Shown: positions 17,267 to 25,987 of the stretch, piece by piece | How positions within the stretch are numbered: the first letter of the stretch is position 1 | How the letters are laid out: every line of letters begins with the position of its first letter | Assembly: GCF_016917755.1 (NCBI RefSeq) | Contig: NZ_CP070326.1 | Coordinates: forward strand, 6,324,001-6,388,000 | Direction of reading: 5' to 3' | DNA length: 64,000 nt | Origin: Streptomyces noursei | GTDB lineage: Bacteria > Actinomycetota > Actinomycetes > Streptomycetales > Streptomycetaceae | Notes under the pieces: generated by a model | The model's database searches: none | Told to the model about the DNA's origin: nothing | The model's input: only the letters and a program-made list of their open reading frames with translations | Position numbers and translations under genes: made by a program

Positions 17267-17778
17267 GGCAGGCTCCTTCGGGCCGGCCGTCAGTGGGGCG
17301 TGCCGCGGGCGCAACGCGGCCCGGAACGAGGGCGTACGAGGCGACAAAGGGCCGTACGTCCGCAAAGCGGGCGGCGCTCGGTGCGGGGGCTACTGACGGC
17401 AGTTCGCTGACATCACGGAAGTAAGAGTCGGAGGCGCTCTTCCGTCATCTGCGTCCGGAGCGGGAGAACTTCGTCGGTTTAGCCGCGGTGCGGCCGGGTA
17501 CGGAAGCTCTCGGATCAGAAGGATCGCGGTGCGAACGGGATGACGGGAGAACTATCGGTACTGCACGGTCGACTCGGATCCACCGCAGCCCCACCTCCTC
17601 CGGCCGGTCCCCGCTGGGGGACGTTCGTCATTCCCTGACCAGACGGCAAGGCTATCAGCCGCCTGAAGCACTATGGCTCCCCTTTGCACGTTCGATACGA
17701 AGTGCAGAGCCAGGGCGCCGTCTCCCGGCGTATCGGGGCGCGGCGGGCGGGCGTCGGGGCGACACCTATGCTCGGCCC
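17267..17778. promoter_or_regulatory. Long intergenic region between corA and the SUFU-like gene
   Basis: 512 bases without a convincing gene. It holds an inverted repeat ACGGAAG/CTTCCGT (17415-17445) and a GTCCCC-GCTG-GGGGAC hairpin (17607-17622). An extended -10-like TG-A-TAGCCT reads toward corA near 17650. This could be a leader of several hundred bases for corA. I looked for the M-box (ykoK) signature and did not find it. Confidence 0.4.
17767..17772 (+). promoter_or_regulatory. Leaderless -10 element of the SUFU-like gene
   Basis: TATGCT lies at -12 to -7 from the ATG at 17779 and no ribosome binding site is present. Confidence 0.55.
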
Positions 17779-18363
17779 ATGTCTGACGTTCTTGAGCTGG
17801 TCGAGGCCCGGTTGCGCACGGCGCTGGGCGAACCGGACGCGCGTGCCGCCGTCACCTTCCTCGGTACCGACCGCATCGAGGTGCTCCGCTTCGTCGACGG
17901 GGACGTGCTCCGCTACGCCACCCTCGGGATGTCCACCCAGCCCATGGCCGACCCCACCGCGGTGGTCGCCGACCCGCTCCGCGGCCCGCGGGCCGAACTC
18001 CTGCTGTCCGTGCGGGCCGGCCGCGCGGACACCGACAAGGTGCTCCGGCCGCTCGCCGTCCTCGCCGCGTCGCCTCAGGTCGAGGGCGTGATCGTGGCTT
18101 CCGGGGCGTCGCTGGACGTCGGCGAGCCGCTGTGGCCCGGGGCGCCGTTCACCTCGGTCCTGGTGGGGGCCTCCGGCGGCCTCGTCGAGGACCTGGAGCT
18201 GGACGAGCCCATGGATCCGGTGCGGTTCCTGCCGCTGCTGCCGATGACCCCGAACGAGGCCGCCTGGAAGAGGGTGCACGGCGCCGAGGCGCTGCAGGCG
18301 CGCTGGCTGGAACGGGGCACCGACCTGCGCGATCCGCTGCGCGCCGGCGTGCCGCTCGACTGA
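17779..18363 (+). CDS. Suppressor-of-fused (SUFU)-like domain protein
   Basis: 194 aa from the ATG at 17779. The pattern matches the bacterial SUFU-domain family: LRYATLGMSTQPM, GPRAELLLSVR, GEPLWPGAPFTSVLVG, VRFLPLLPMTPNEAAWKRVHG. In animals SUFU binds Gli factors; the bacterial members have no known role and are often linked to contact-dependent or polymorphic toxin immunity. No toxin neighbour is seen here, so a housekeeping role is more likely. Transcript probably leaderless. Confidence 0.8.
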   Translation: MSDVLELVEARLRTALGEPDARAAVTFLGTDRIEVLRFVDGDVLRYATLGMSTQPMADPTAVVADPLRGPRAELLLSVRAGRADTDKVLRPLAVLAASPQVEGVIVASGASLDVGEPLWPGAPFTSVLVGASGGLVEDLELDEPMDPVRFLPLLPMTPNEAAWKRVHGAEALQARWLERGTDLRDPLRAGVPLD

Positions 18364-18784
18364 CCGCACGGGGAGGGCGGCCGGGCGCACCGCCCGTGCC
18401 GTACCCGGGCGGTGCGTCAGGTCCCTTGCCCCGGCCGCCGGTTGCCGGCCCGCCGGAGCTCAGGGGTTGGCGAAGGCCGAGCCCCCGTCCCCGTTCGTGT
18501 GCCGGGTCGCCGGGGTGCCGGCTCCTCGGCGTGCAGGGGCGGCGCCCGGTGGCGGACCGCGGCGACGCCGGCGCCGATCGCCGCGGGTGTTGCGTGCGTC
18601 GAAAGCGTTGACGTTTGCACACGATGAGTTAGGCGGACTAAAGAATGTGAGATGCAACTAGCTTTCGAGGGTGTGGAGCACTGGCGGGAATCGGCCAAGT
18701 GTGCGGCCCGGTACGCGATTAGGGGCACACCGGTCGGGTGATCGTCCTTGACGGGACGGCGGCCCAGGAGGACCGTTGGTCCTT
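18364..18784. promoter_or_regulatory. Intergenic region with AT-richer promoter-like island
   Basis: 421 bases without a supported gene. Bases 18595-18665 are clearly richer in A/T than surroundings and contain TTGACG (18608-18613) with a weak TAGGCG 16 bases on. A 29-codon ORF from 18653 exists but has no strong ribosome site. This may hold the promoter of the following zinc-ribbon gene. Confidence 0.35.
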
Positions 18785-19423
18785 ATGAGGGGCGAACCCA
18801 GTTGCCCAAAGTGCGGAGGCCGGGTGCGGACGCCCGGTCTCTTTTCCGATACCTGGCAGTGCGCCATTCATGGCGCCGTGCACCCGCTCCAGCCGGTCGT
18901 CCCGCCGAGCGTCGAGGCGCTCGGTGTCGTCGTGCACCGCGCACAGGTACCGGTATGGATGCCCTGGCCGCTGCCGGTCGGCTGGCTGTTCACCGGTGTG
19001 GCCTGCGCCGGTGACGACCGCAGCGGCGGTCGGGCGACCGCCGTCGCCTGCTCCGGCCCCGGGCCGCTCGGCGGCCCCGGTGAACTCCTGCTGATCGCCG
19101 AGGAGCTGGGCGTCGGGCTCGGCGCCCGCTACGCCGGCATCGACGGCCCCGACCCCGGCCTGCATCTGCGCGTCGACAAGCCGCCGAACGCGAAGGTGTT
19201 GGCGGCCGGCCGCCCGACCCCGATGTGGCAGGTTCATGGCGCCCCGGCGGACCGCGCGGTCTTCGCCGGCGAGGCCCGCGGGCTGTGGCTGTGGGCCATC
19301 GCCTGGCCGGAGCAGTCCGGGCTGCTGATGTACGACGAACTGGTGCTGACCGATCTGCGCGAGGCCGGCGCCGAAGTCGATCTGCTGCCCTGCGGGGCCC
19401 TGTCGCCGAGGATTCTGAGCTGA
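18785..19423 (+). CDS. Conserved zinc-ribbon-like protein (DUF6758-type)
   Basis: 212 aa from the ATG at 18785; a TTG at 18776 is closer to the AGGAGG at 18766 (4 versus 13 bases), so the start is uncertain. The N-terminus has CPKCGGR and, 17 residues on, QCAIHG, a likely zinc ribbon. The remainder has Pro/Trp-rich and Gly-rich segments and a final acidic beta region. I believe it belongs to a Streptomyces-wide DUF family without known function. Confidence 0.78.
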   Translation: MRGEPSCPKCGGRVRTPGLFSDTWQCAIHGAVHPLQPVVPPSVEALGVVVHRAQVPVWMPWPLPVGWLFTGVACAGDDRSGGRATAVACSGPGPLGGPGELLLIAEELGVGLGARYAGIDGPDPGLHLRVDKPPNAKVLAAGRPTPMWQVHGAPADRAVFAGEARGLWLWAIAWPEQSGLLMYDELVLTDLREAGAEVDLLPCGALSPRILS

Positions 19424-19611
19424 GGCGAGCGGTGCGGCTGCGGATCTTCGGATCCGGTGAGCGGTGGACTGACGGGGGCATGTCCGGCCGCCCGGTATCC
19501 TTCCTTCTGTAGTCCGTGGTAGTGCCGTGTAGTCCTTACGGTGGCCCGTGGTGCGGTGCCCGGCCCGGGACCACCGCCGAGTCCGTCCCGCAGCAGTCTG
19601 GAGCCCGTGCC

Positions 19612-20466
19612 GTGCGTATCGATCTGCACACCCACTCCACGGCCTCCGACGGCACGGACACCCCCGCGGAGCTGGTGCGCAACGCCGCGGCCGCCGGTCT
19701 GGACGTCGTCGCGCTGACCGACCACGACACCGTCGGCGGGCACGCCGAGGCGCGCGCCGCGCTGCCCGAGGGGCTGACGCTGGTCACCGGAGCGGAGCTG
19801 TCCTGCCGGCTCGACGGGGTCAGCCTGCACATGCTCGCCTACCTCTTCGACCCCGACGAGCCGGAGCTCGCCCGCGAGCGGGAGCTGGTCCGTGACGACC
19901 GGGTGCCGCGCGCCCGGGCCATGGTCGGCAAGCTGCGCGAGCTGGGCGTCCCGGTCACCTGGGAGCAGGTGGCGCGGATCGCCGGCGACGGCGCCGTCGG
20001 ACGGCCGCACATCGCCACCGCCCTGGTCGAGCTGGGCGTGGTCGGCTCGGTCTCCGACGCCTTCACCTCCGAGTGGCTCGCCAACGACGGCCGGGCCTAC
20101 GTCGAGAAGCACGAGCTCGACCCGTTCGACGCGATCCGGCTGGTCAAGGCGGCCGGCGGGGTCACGGTCTTCGCGCACCCGCTCGCCGTCAAGCGCGGCA
20201 GCTGTGTCCCGCAGAGCGCGATAGCCGAGTTGGCCGCTGCCGGCCTGGACGGCATCGAGGTCGACCACATGGACCACGACGACGCCACCCGCGCCCGGCT
20301 GCGCGGGCTCGCCGCCGACCTCGGGCTGCTGACCACCGGCTCCAGCGACTACCACGGCAGCCGCAAGACCTGTCGCCTCGGCGACTACACCACCGACCCC
20401 GAGGTCTACGGGGAGATCGTGCGCCGGTCCACCGGCGCCTTCCCCGTCCCCGGCGCGGGCGGCTGA
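19612..20466 (+). CDS. PHP-domain metal-dependent phosphoesterase
   Basis: 284 aa from the GTG at 19612 (GGAG eight bases upstream). The four PHP motifs are present: RIDLHTHSTASDG, ALTDHDTVGG, FAHPLAVKRG and GSSDYHGSRK. These His/Asp residues bind three metals. Stand-alone PHP proteins hydrolyse nucleotide or small phosphate esters (YciV/TrpH-type act on 5'-nucleotides or oligonucleotides). The substrate is unknown here. Confidence 0.9.
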   Translation: MRIDLHTHSTASDGTDTPAELVRNAAAAGLDVVALTDHDTVGGHAEARAALPEGLTLVTGAELSCRLDGVSLHMLAYLFDPDEPELARERELVRDDRVPRARAMVGKLRELGVPVTWEQVARIAGDGAVGRPHIATALVELGVVGSVSDAFTSEWLANDGRAYVEKHELDPFDAIRLVKAAGGVTVFAHPLAVKRGSCVPQSAIAELAAAGLDGIEVDHMDHDDATRARLRGLAADLGLLTTGSSDYHGSRKTCRLGDYTTDPEVYGEIVRRSTGAFPVPGAGG

Positions 20467-20652
20467 GCCCGCGGCACCGGCCGTCCGGCCGTTCGCCGAA
20501 CCGCGTGCTCCGCCGAGCGGGCCGCGCTCCGGCACGCCACCTCCTCTTTTCTCCCTCCGCGCTTGCTTTCCCACGGGCCGGCCGTCGGCCGTGCCGCGTC
20601 CGGTCCCGTGCGTCTCCTTCCGTTCGTCCGTACCACTCGCAAGGCCAGCACT

Positions 20653-21258
20653 GTGTTTGACGTCGCCGTCTTCAGTACCCTCTTCGTCACGCTTTTTGTG
20701 ATCATGGACCCCCCGGGAATCACCCCGATCTTCCTCGCCCTGACCTCCGGCCGGCCGGCCAAGGTGCAGCGCCGGATGGCCTGGCAGGCCGCCACCGTCG
20801 CGTTCTGCGTGATCGCCGTCTTCGGCCTCTTCGGCAAGCAGATCCTGGGGCGCCTGCACATCTCCACGCCCGCGCTGATGATCGCCGGCGGGCTGCTGCT
20901 CCTGCTGGTGGCGCTGGACCTGCTGACCGGCAAGTCCGAGGAGCCGACCCAGACCAAGGACGTCAACGTGGCGCTGGTGCCACTGGGCATGCCGCTGCTG
21001 GCCGGGCCGGGCGCCATCGTCTCGGTGATCCTCGCGGTGCAGCACGCGCAGGACGTCGCGTCCCAGGTCGCGGTGTGGTCGGCGATCGCGTCGATCCATG
21101 TGGTGCTCTACCTGGTGATGCGGTTCTCGCTGGTGATCATCCGCGTGATCAAGGACGGCGGGGTGGTCCTGGTGACGCGACTGGCCGGCATGATGCTCTC
21201 CGCGCTCGCCGTGCAGCAGATCATCAACGGTGTGACGCAGGTGATCCAGGCGTCCTGA
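20653..21258 (+). CDS. MarC-family integral membrane protein
   Basis: 201 aa from the GTG at 20653. About six membrane helices and the family markers VIMDPPGITPIFLALT near the N-terminus and PLGMPLLAGPGAI in the middle. MarC/YchE proteins have no settled transport substrate. A strong terminator follows 20 bases after the stop. Confidence 0.9.
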   Translation: MFDVAVFSTLFVTLFVIMDPPGITPIFLALTSGRPAKVQRRMAWQAATVAFCVIAVFGLFGKQILGRLHISTPALMIAGGLLLLLVALDLLTGKSEEPTQTKDVNVALVPLGMPLLAGPGAIVSVILAVQHAQDVASQVAVWSAIASIHVVLYLVMRFSLVIIRVIKDGGVVLVTRLAGMMLSALAVQQIINGVTQVIQAS

Positions 21259-21277
21259 GCGGCTCCGGATACGACGG

Positions 21278-21310
21278 CGCCCCCCGCACGGCAGGTCCGT
21301 GCGGGGGGCG
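21278..21310 (+). terminator. Terminator after the MarC gene
   Basis: Perfect 14-bp stem, arms 21278-21291 and 21297-21310, with a 5-base loop. Confidence 0.82.
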
Positions 21311-21373
21311 TTCGCGCGTCGTCGCTACGTGGTCGTCACGTCGTCGTCCGGACGCGGTCGGCGGTGTCGGTGA

Positions 21374-21529
21374 TCAGCTGACCGCGGCCGTGTCGGCCGG
21401 GCGGATGTAGATCCGCTGCCCTATGGCGGCGGCCTGCTGCACGATCTGGTTGACGGAGGCGGCGTCCACGACGGTGCTGTCCACGGCGGCGCCGTCGACA
21501 TCGTCCAGGCGCATGATCTCGAAGCGCAT
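21374..21529 (-). CDS. 51-aa conserved peptide behind a SigR-like promoter
   Basis: MRFEIMRLDDVDGAAVD... ends ...RPADTAAVS. GGGAG lies upstream of the ATG at good distance and the codon pattern is typical. I recall near-identical peptides across Streptomyces. It looks like one small alpha/beta unit with an Asp-rich turn; no Cys, signal or membrane segment. A consensus GGGAAT-N18-GTT site lies about 90-115 bases upstream, suggesting induction by thiol oxidation. Function unknown. The overlapping minus-strand frame 21421-21618 is a shadow. Confidence 0.75.
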   Translation of the reverse strand: MRFEIMRLDDVDGAAVDSTVVDAASVNQIVQQAAAIGQRIYIRPADTAAVS

Positions 21530-21616
21530 ACGGCTTCTCCCTTCGTCTGATCCTCCTGCGGAGAACTTTTTGACAGGACTTGCCTGGCTTCGTTGCCGGG
21601 CGTTCCGTATGGGTAC

Positions 21617-21643
21617 AACGAGCCTACAGCTGAAATGATTCCC
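21617..21643 (-). promoter_or_regulatory. SigR-type promoter of the 51-aa peptide gene
   Basis: On the minus strand, GGGAAT (21643-21638), 18 bases, GTT (21619-21617): an exact consensus match. The predicted start is near 21610, giving a leader of about 80 bases. It lies in an AT-rich divergent region (21600-21700) that must also hold the NYN gene promoter. Confidence 0.7.
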
Positions 21644-21727
21644 TACGCTAAGGAAATTTTTTCATGGTCTAAGGAATGCATCTATGGAAGCCCGCGTGGT
21701 TGTGCCCTCCGAGCGCCCGCCCGGACA

Positions 21728-22666
21728 ATGGACCCCGAAATGAACGACCTCCAGCCCACGGGCATCACCGACCTCGCGGCGCTCGCCGCCGGCATCGAGC
21801 GCACCAACGAGCTGCTCACCCGGGTCCTGGCGGAGGTCGCCACCACCCCGTCCACCCATGCGATCTTCGTCGACGCGGGGTACGTCTACGCCGCCACCGG
21901 GCGGCTGGTCACCGGTACGGAGGACCGCAAGGCGTTCGAGCTGGACGCCGAGGGGCTCATCGAGGCGTTCATCGACAAGGCGCGGACGATCTTCCCGGAC
22001 AGCCGGCTGCTGCGGGTCTACTGGTACGACGGCGCCCGCCGTCGGATCCACACCCAGGAACAGCAGCGGGTCGCCGAGCTCCCCGACGTCAAGGTCCGGC
22101 TCGGCAACCTCAACGCCCACAACCAGCAGAAGGGCGTGGACTCGCTGATCCGCACGGACCTGGAGTCGCTGGCCCGGCACCGGGCGATCACCGATGCCGT
22201 CCTGATCGGCGGCGACGAGGACCTGGTCTCCGCGGTGGAGGCGGCCCAGGGCTACGGCGCCCGGGTCCACCTGTGGGGCATCGAGGCCGCGGGCGGCCGC
22301 AACCAGGCCGAGCCGCTGATGTGGGAGGTGGACAGCGCGCGCACCTTCGACCTGGACTTCTGCAAGCCGTACGTCACCCGGCGGACGGCCGCGGAGCACC
22401 CCGAGCCGGGCGTCGGCGAGGGGCCGGTGCCCAGCCGCGAGGAGGTCCGGTTCGTGGGGGCGCGGGTCGCCGCCCAGTGGCTGTCGGAGCGCGGCCCGGC
22501 ATGGGTGGCCGATCTGCTGCCCGGCCACCCGTACCTGCCCGGCGCCGTCGACCAGGAGCTGCTCACCGCCGCCGAGGCGCTGCTGAAACACTCCCTGCGC
22601 GGCCACGCCGACCTGCGGCGGGTGTTGCGCGACGGGTTCTGGGACCACGTGCAGGGGCGGCTCTAG
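21728..22666 (+). CDS. NYN-domain (PIN-like) ribonuclease-type protein
   Basis: 312 aa from the ATG at 21728; an ATG at 21740 is equally possible as neither has a clear ribosome site. The NYN core is visible: AIFVDAGYVYAATGRL with a catalytic Asp, KGVDSLIRTDLESLARH, and AVLIGGDEDLVSAVEAAQGYGARVHLWG, which supplies the GDxD acidic motif. A C-terminal OST-HTH-like region follows. These fold like PIN nucleases and probably cut RNA in the cytosol. Confidence 0.83.
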   Translation: MDPEMNDLQPTGITDLAALAAGIERTNELLTRVLAEVATTPSTHAIFVDAGYVYAATGRLVTGTEDRKAFELDAEGLIEAFIDKARTIFPDSRLLRVYWYDGARRRIHTQEQQRVAELPDVKVRLGNLNAHNQQKGVDSLIRTDLESLARHRAITDAVLIGGDEDLVSAVEAAQGYGARVHLWGIEAAGGRNQAEPLMWEVDSARTFDLDFCKPYVTRRTAAEHPEPGVGEGPVPSREEVRFVGARVAAQWLSERGPAWVADLLPGHPYLPGAVDQELLTAAEALLKHSLRGHADLRRVLRDGFWDHVQGRL

Positions 22667-22710
22667 CGGCGCGGCGACGCCGCGGTGCCGGACCGGACCG
22701 TGGGCGAGCG

Positions 22711-23577
22711 TCAGCCGACGTCGCTCCAGAACCCCGCCAGCGCCCCGGCGGTCTTTTCCGGGCGCTCGGCGTTCGGGGAGTGCTCGGCGCCCTCGACGAC
22801 CGTGCGGCGGGCGGACAGCCTGCGGGCCATCGCGTCCATCAGCGGCACCGGCCAGGCGTAGTCCACGACTCCCGAGACGACGTGCACCGGCAGCCCGGTA
22901 CGGGCCAGCTCGTCGACCCGGTCCGGCTCCGCCAGCATCTGCCGTGCAGTGGCGATCAGTTGCTCGGGGGCGGTGTTCAGCCAGCGCTGCCGCAGGAACG
23001 CGGCGATCTCCGGCGGCGCCGCGTCGTCCGCCGCCTCCGGGGGATCCAGCGCCCGCATGGCCTCCCACACCTGTTCCCGCTCCATCGTGCCGAGCGCGTC
23101 GATCAGCATCCGCACCCGCGCCTGCTGGGCCGGGTCGATGGCGGCCGGACCGGAGCTGAGCACGGTCAGCGAACGGAACGGGGCCGGGTCGCGGAGCACC
23201 GCGGCCCGGGTGATCAGCCCGCCGAGGGAGTGGCCCAGCAGGTGCAGCGGGCTGCCGTCGGGTACCTCCAGGGCCCGCGCCTGGGCCAGCACGTCCAGCG
23301 CCAACTCCTGCTGCTCGTACGCCTGTTGAGTGCTTCGGCCGGGGGATTCGTGCTGCCCGCGGCCGTCCACCGCGACCGTTCGGAAACCGGCCGCGGCGAG
23401 CGGTGCCAGCAGGGCGATGAAGTCCTCCTTGCTGCCGGTGAACCCGGGGACCAGGAGGGCGGTGCCGATCGGTGCGCCGTCGGGTCGGGCGTCGTGCACG
23501 GCGAACGCGCCGCGTGCGGTGTCGAGCCGGTACGCGCGGGCGCACGGCGGCAGTGTGAGGGTGGGCGGCCTGCTCAT
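22711..23577 (-). CDS. Alpha/beta hydrolase
   Basis: 288 aa. Oxyanion strand GTALLVPGFTGSKED, nucleophile elbow GHSLGG (catalytic Ser) and a late EHSPN supplying the His. The lid region is helical. Similar to general esterase/lipase-like hydrolases; substrate not assignable. Confidence 0.88.
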   Translation of the reverse strand: MSRPPTLTLPPCARAYRLDTARGAFAVHDARPDGAPIGTALLVPGFTGSKEDFIALLAPLAAAGFRTVAVDGRGQHESPGRSTQQAYEQQELALDVLAQARALEVPDGSPLHLLGHSLGGLITRAAVLRDPAPFRSLTVLSSGPAAIDPAQQARVRMLIDALGTMEREQVWEAMRALDPPEAADDAAPPEIAAFLRQRWLNTAPEQLIATARQMLAEPDRVDELARTGLPVHVVSGVVDYAWPVPLMDAMARRLSARRTVVEGAEHSPNAERPEKTAGALAGFWSDVG

Positions 23578-23716
23578 GGGGTGAGGCTATCGGGACGGCC
23601 GGGGAAAACCCGCCGGTACGCCGGAGTTGCCGGTGCACCCCGGCCTGAAACGGCGGCGACCCGGCACCCGCACGAGGCGGGGCCGGGTCGTCAGGAGCCG
23701 TCGGAGGCGGGCCGGA

Positions 23717-25987
23717 TCAGCTCTCGGCCGGCGCCTCGGCGGGCTTCGCCGGCGTCCGCTTCCGGGTGCGCTTCGGCTTGACCTCCGCGCCGTCCACCGC
23801 TTCCGCGGCCTCGGCGGCCTTGGCGGCGGCGGTCTTCCGCGTCCGCTTCGGCTTGGCGGGGGCCTCCCCGTCGGCGACCTCGGTCACGGCGGTCTTGGCC
23901 GCGGCTGTCTTCCGGGTCCGCTTGGGCTTCTCCGGGGCGGCCTCGACGCCCTCGGCCGCGGCGGGGGCCACGGCGGCCTCGACCTCGGCCGCGGGCTTGG
24001 CGGCAGCAGCCTTCCGGGTCCGGGTGCGCTTGGGCTTGGCCGCAGCCGGGAGCGCGGCGTCAGCCGCCACGGTGTCCGCGACGGCGGTGTCCGCGACGGC
24101 GGTGTCCGCCACGCCCTCCGGCGCGTCCACGGCGTCAGCCGCCACGGCCTTCTTGGTCGCGGCCCGCTTGCGGGTGCGCTTGGGCTTCTCCGGGGCGGCC
24201 TCCGCCGCGACCGGCGCCGACGCGGTCTCCTGCGCCGCCTCGACCACGGTCTCCACGGTGGCCTCCGCCGCCTCGCCCACGCTCTCCGCGGCGGCCTTGG
24301 CGGTGCTCCGGGTACGGCGTCGGCGCGGCTTGGCGGCCGGCGCCTCCTCGGTGTCCGGACCGGCCGTGGCGGCCGGCGCGGGGGCGGCCTCGACGACCGT
24401 GTCGGCCACGGCCTCGCGGGCCTCGGCCACCGCGGCCTCGGTGGCAGCGGCCGTCACCGCGCCCCGGGTGCGGCGCCGACGCCGGGGCGTCCGCGGTGCC
24501 GCGGCGGCCTCGGTGCCCTCGGCCGTGCGCACCGCCGCGTCGGCGGCGCTCTCGGCGTTCGCGGTCTCCGGCGCGTCCGCGCCGGCCGCCTGGCTCACGG
24601 GCGTTCCGCTCCGCGTCCGGCGCCGCTGGCGCGGCGTCCGGGTCCGCTGGGGCTCTTCCTTGGTGTCCGGGGTCCCGGACCGCCGGCCGCGCCCGCGGCC
24701 ACCGGGCTCGCCCAGGTCCTCGACCTCCTCGGCGGCCAGCCCCGCCCGAGTGCGCTCGGCGCGCGGCAGCACGCCCTTGGTGCCCGCGGGGATGTGCAAC
24801 TGCTCGTAGAGGTGCGGCGAGGTGGAGTAGGTCTCCTCCGGCTCGTCGAACGACAGGTCCAGCGCCTTGTTGATCAGCTTCCAGCGCGGGATGTCGTCCC
24901 AGTCGACGAGGGTGACCGCGGTGCCCTTGGCGCCCGCCCGGCCGGTGCGGCCGATCCGGTGCAGGTAGGTCTTCTCGTCCTCGGGCGACTGGTAGTTGAT
25001 GACGTGGGTCACACCCTCGACGTCGATGCCGCGGGCGGCGACGTCGGTGCAGACCAGGACGTCGACCTTGCCGTTGCGGAAGGCGCGCAGCGCCTGCTCG
25101 CGGGCGCCCTGGCCGAGGTCGCCGTGGACCGCGCCGGACGCGAAGCCGCGGCGGGCGAGCTGGTCGGCGATGTCGGCGGCGGTCCGCTTCGTGCGGCAGA
25201 ACACCATGGCCAGCCCGCGGCCCTCCGCCTGGAGCATGCGGGCGACCATCTCCGGCTTGTCCAGGGAGTGCGCCCGGTAGACGTGCTGGGTGATGTTGGC
25301 GACCGTCGCGCCCTCGTCGTCCGGCGCGGTGGCACGGATGTGCGTCGGCTGCGACATGTAGCGGCGGGCCAGCGAGATGACCTGTCCGGGCATGGTCGCC
25401 GAGAACAGCATGGTCTGCCGCTTGGCCGGCAGCAGCTGGATGATCCTCTCGACGTCGGGCAGGAAGCCCAGGTCGAGCATCTCGTCGGCCTCGTCCAGGA
25501 CGAGCGTGCGCACCTGCGACAGGTCGAGCTTCCGCTGGCCCGCCAGGTCGAGCAGCCGGCCGGGCGTGCCGACGACCACGTCGACGCCCTTCTTCAGCGC
25601 CTCGACCTGGGGCTCGTACGCCCGGCCGCCGTAGATCGCCAGGACCCGGACGTTGCGCACCTTGCCGGCGGTCAGCAGGTCGTTGGTGACCTGCTGGCAC
25701 AGCTCACGGGTGGGCACGACCACGAGGGCCTGCGGCGCCTCGGTCAGCTGCTCGGGCGTGGCCCGACCGGCCTCGATGTCGGCGGGGACGGTGACCCGCT
25801 CCAGCAGCGGCAGGCCGAAGCCGAGCGTCTTGCCGGTGCCGGTCTTGGCCTGGCCGATGACGTCGTTGCCGGAGAGGGCGACGGGGAGCGTCATCTCCTG
25901 GATGGGAAAGGGGGTAACGATGCCGACGGCTTCCAGGGCCTCGGCGGTCTCGGGGAAGATCCCGAGTTCTCGGAACGTCGTAGACAG
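23717..25987 (-). CDS. rhlE: DEAD-box RNA helicase with basic repeat tail
   Basis: 756 aa if started at a CTG at 25987. Q motif FPIQEMTLP, Walker A AKTGTGKT, PTREL, VLDEADEMLD, SAT and HRIGRTGRAG are all present in the first 390 residues. The last 300 residues are an Ala/Lys/Arg/Pro-rich tail with at least five KPKRTRK-type repeats, probably disordered and RNA- or DNA-binding. CTG is preceded by GAGG at 7 bases, and no ATG/GTG/TTG start lies near; the only upstream option is a GTG at 26098, which adds 37 residues. RhlE-type helicases act in cold shock, ribosome assembly and RNA decay. Confidence 0.88.
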   Translation of the reverse strand: MSTTFRELGIFPETAEALEAVGIVTPFPIQEMTLPVALSGNDVIGQAKTGTGKTLGFGLPLLERVTVPADIEAGRATPEQLTEAPQALVVVPTRELCQQVTNDLLTAGKVRNVRVLAIYGGRAYEPQVEALKKGVDVVVGTPGRLLDLAGQRKLDLSQVRTLVLDEADEMLDLGFLPDVERIIQLLPAKRQTMLFSATMPGQVISLARRYMSQPTHIRATAPDDEGATVANITQHVYRAHSLDKPEMVARMLQAEGRGLAMVFCRTKRTAADIADQLARRGFASGAVHGDLGQGAREQALRAFRNGKVDVLVCTDVAARGIDVEGVTHVINYQSPEDEKTYLHRIGRTGRAGAKGTAVTLVDWDDIPRWKLINKALDLSFDEPEETYSTSPHLYEQLHIPAGTKGVLPRAERTRAGLAAEEVEDLGEPGGRGRGRRSGTPDTKEEPQRTRTPRQRRRTRSGTPVSQAAGADAPETANAESAADAAVRTAEGTEAAAAPRTPRRRRRTRGAVTAAATEAAVAEAREAVADTVVEAAPAPAATAGPDTEEAPAAKPRRRRTRSTAKAAAESVGEAAEATVETVVEAAQETASAPVAAEAAPEKPKRTRKRAATKKAVAADAVDAPEGVADTAVADTAVADTVAADAALPAAAKPKRTRTRKAAAAKPAAEVEAAVAPAAAEGVEAAPEKPKRTRKTAAAKTAVTEVADGEAPAKPKRTRKTAAAKAAEAAEAVDGAEVKPKRTRKRTPAKPAEAPAES

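Noticed and set aside
17267..17778. M-box or ydaO riboswitch before corA
   Set aside because: The conserved M-box sequence blocks were not found on the minus strand.
17779..18363. Toxin-immunity locus based on the SUFU-like domain
   Set aside because: No polymorphic toxin or secretion gene nearby.
18653..18742. 29-codon ORF before the zinc-ribbon gene
   Set aside because: No strong ribosome site or known match; too short to support alone.
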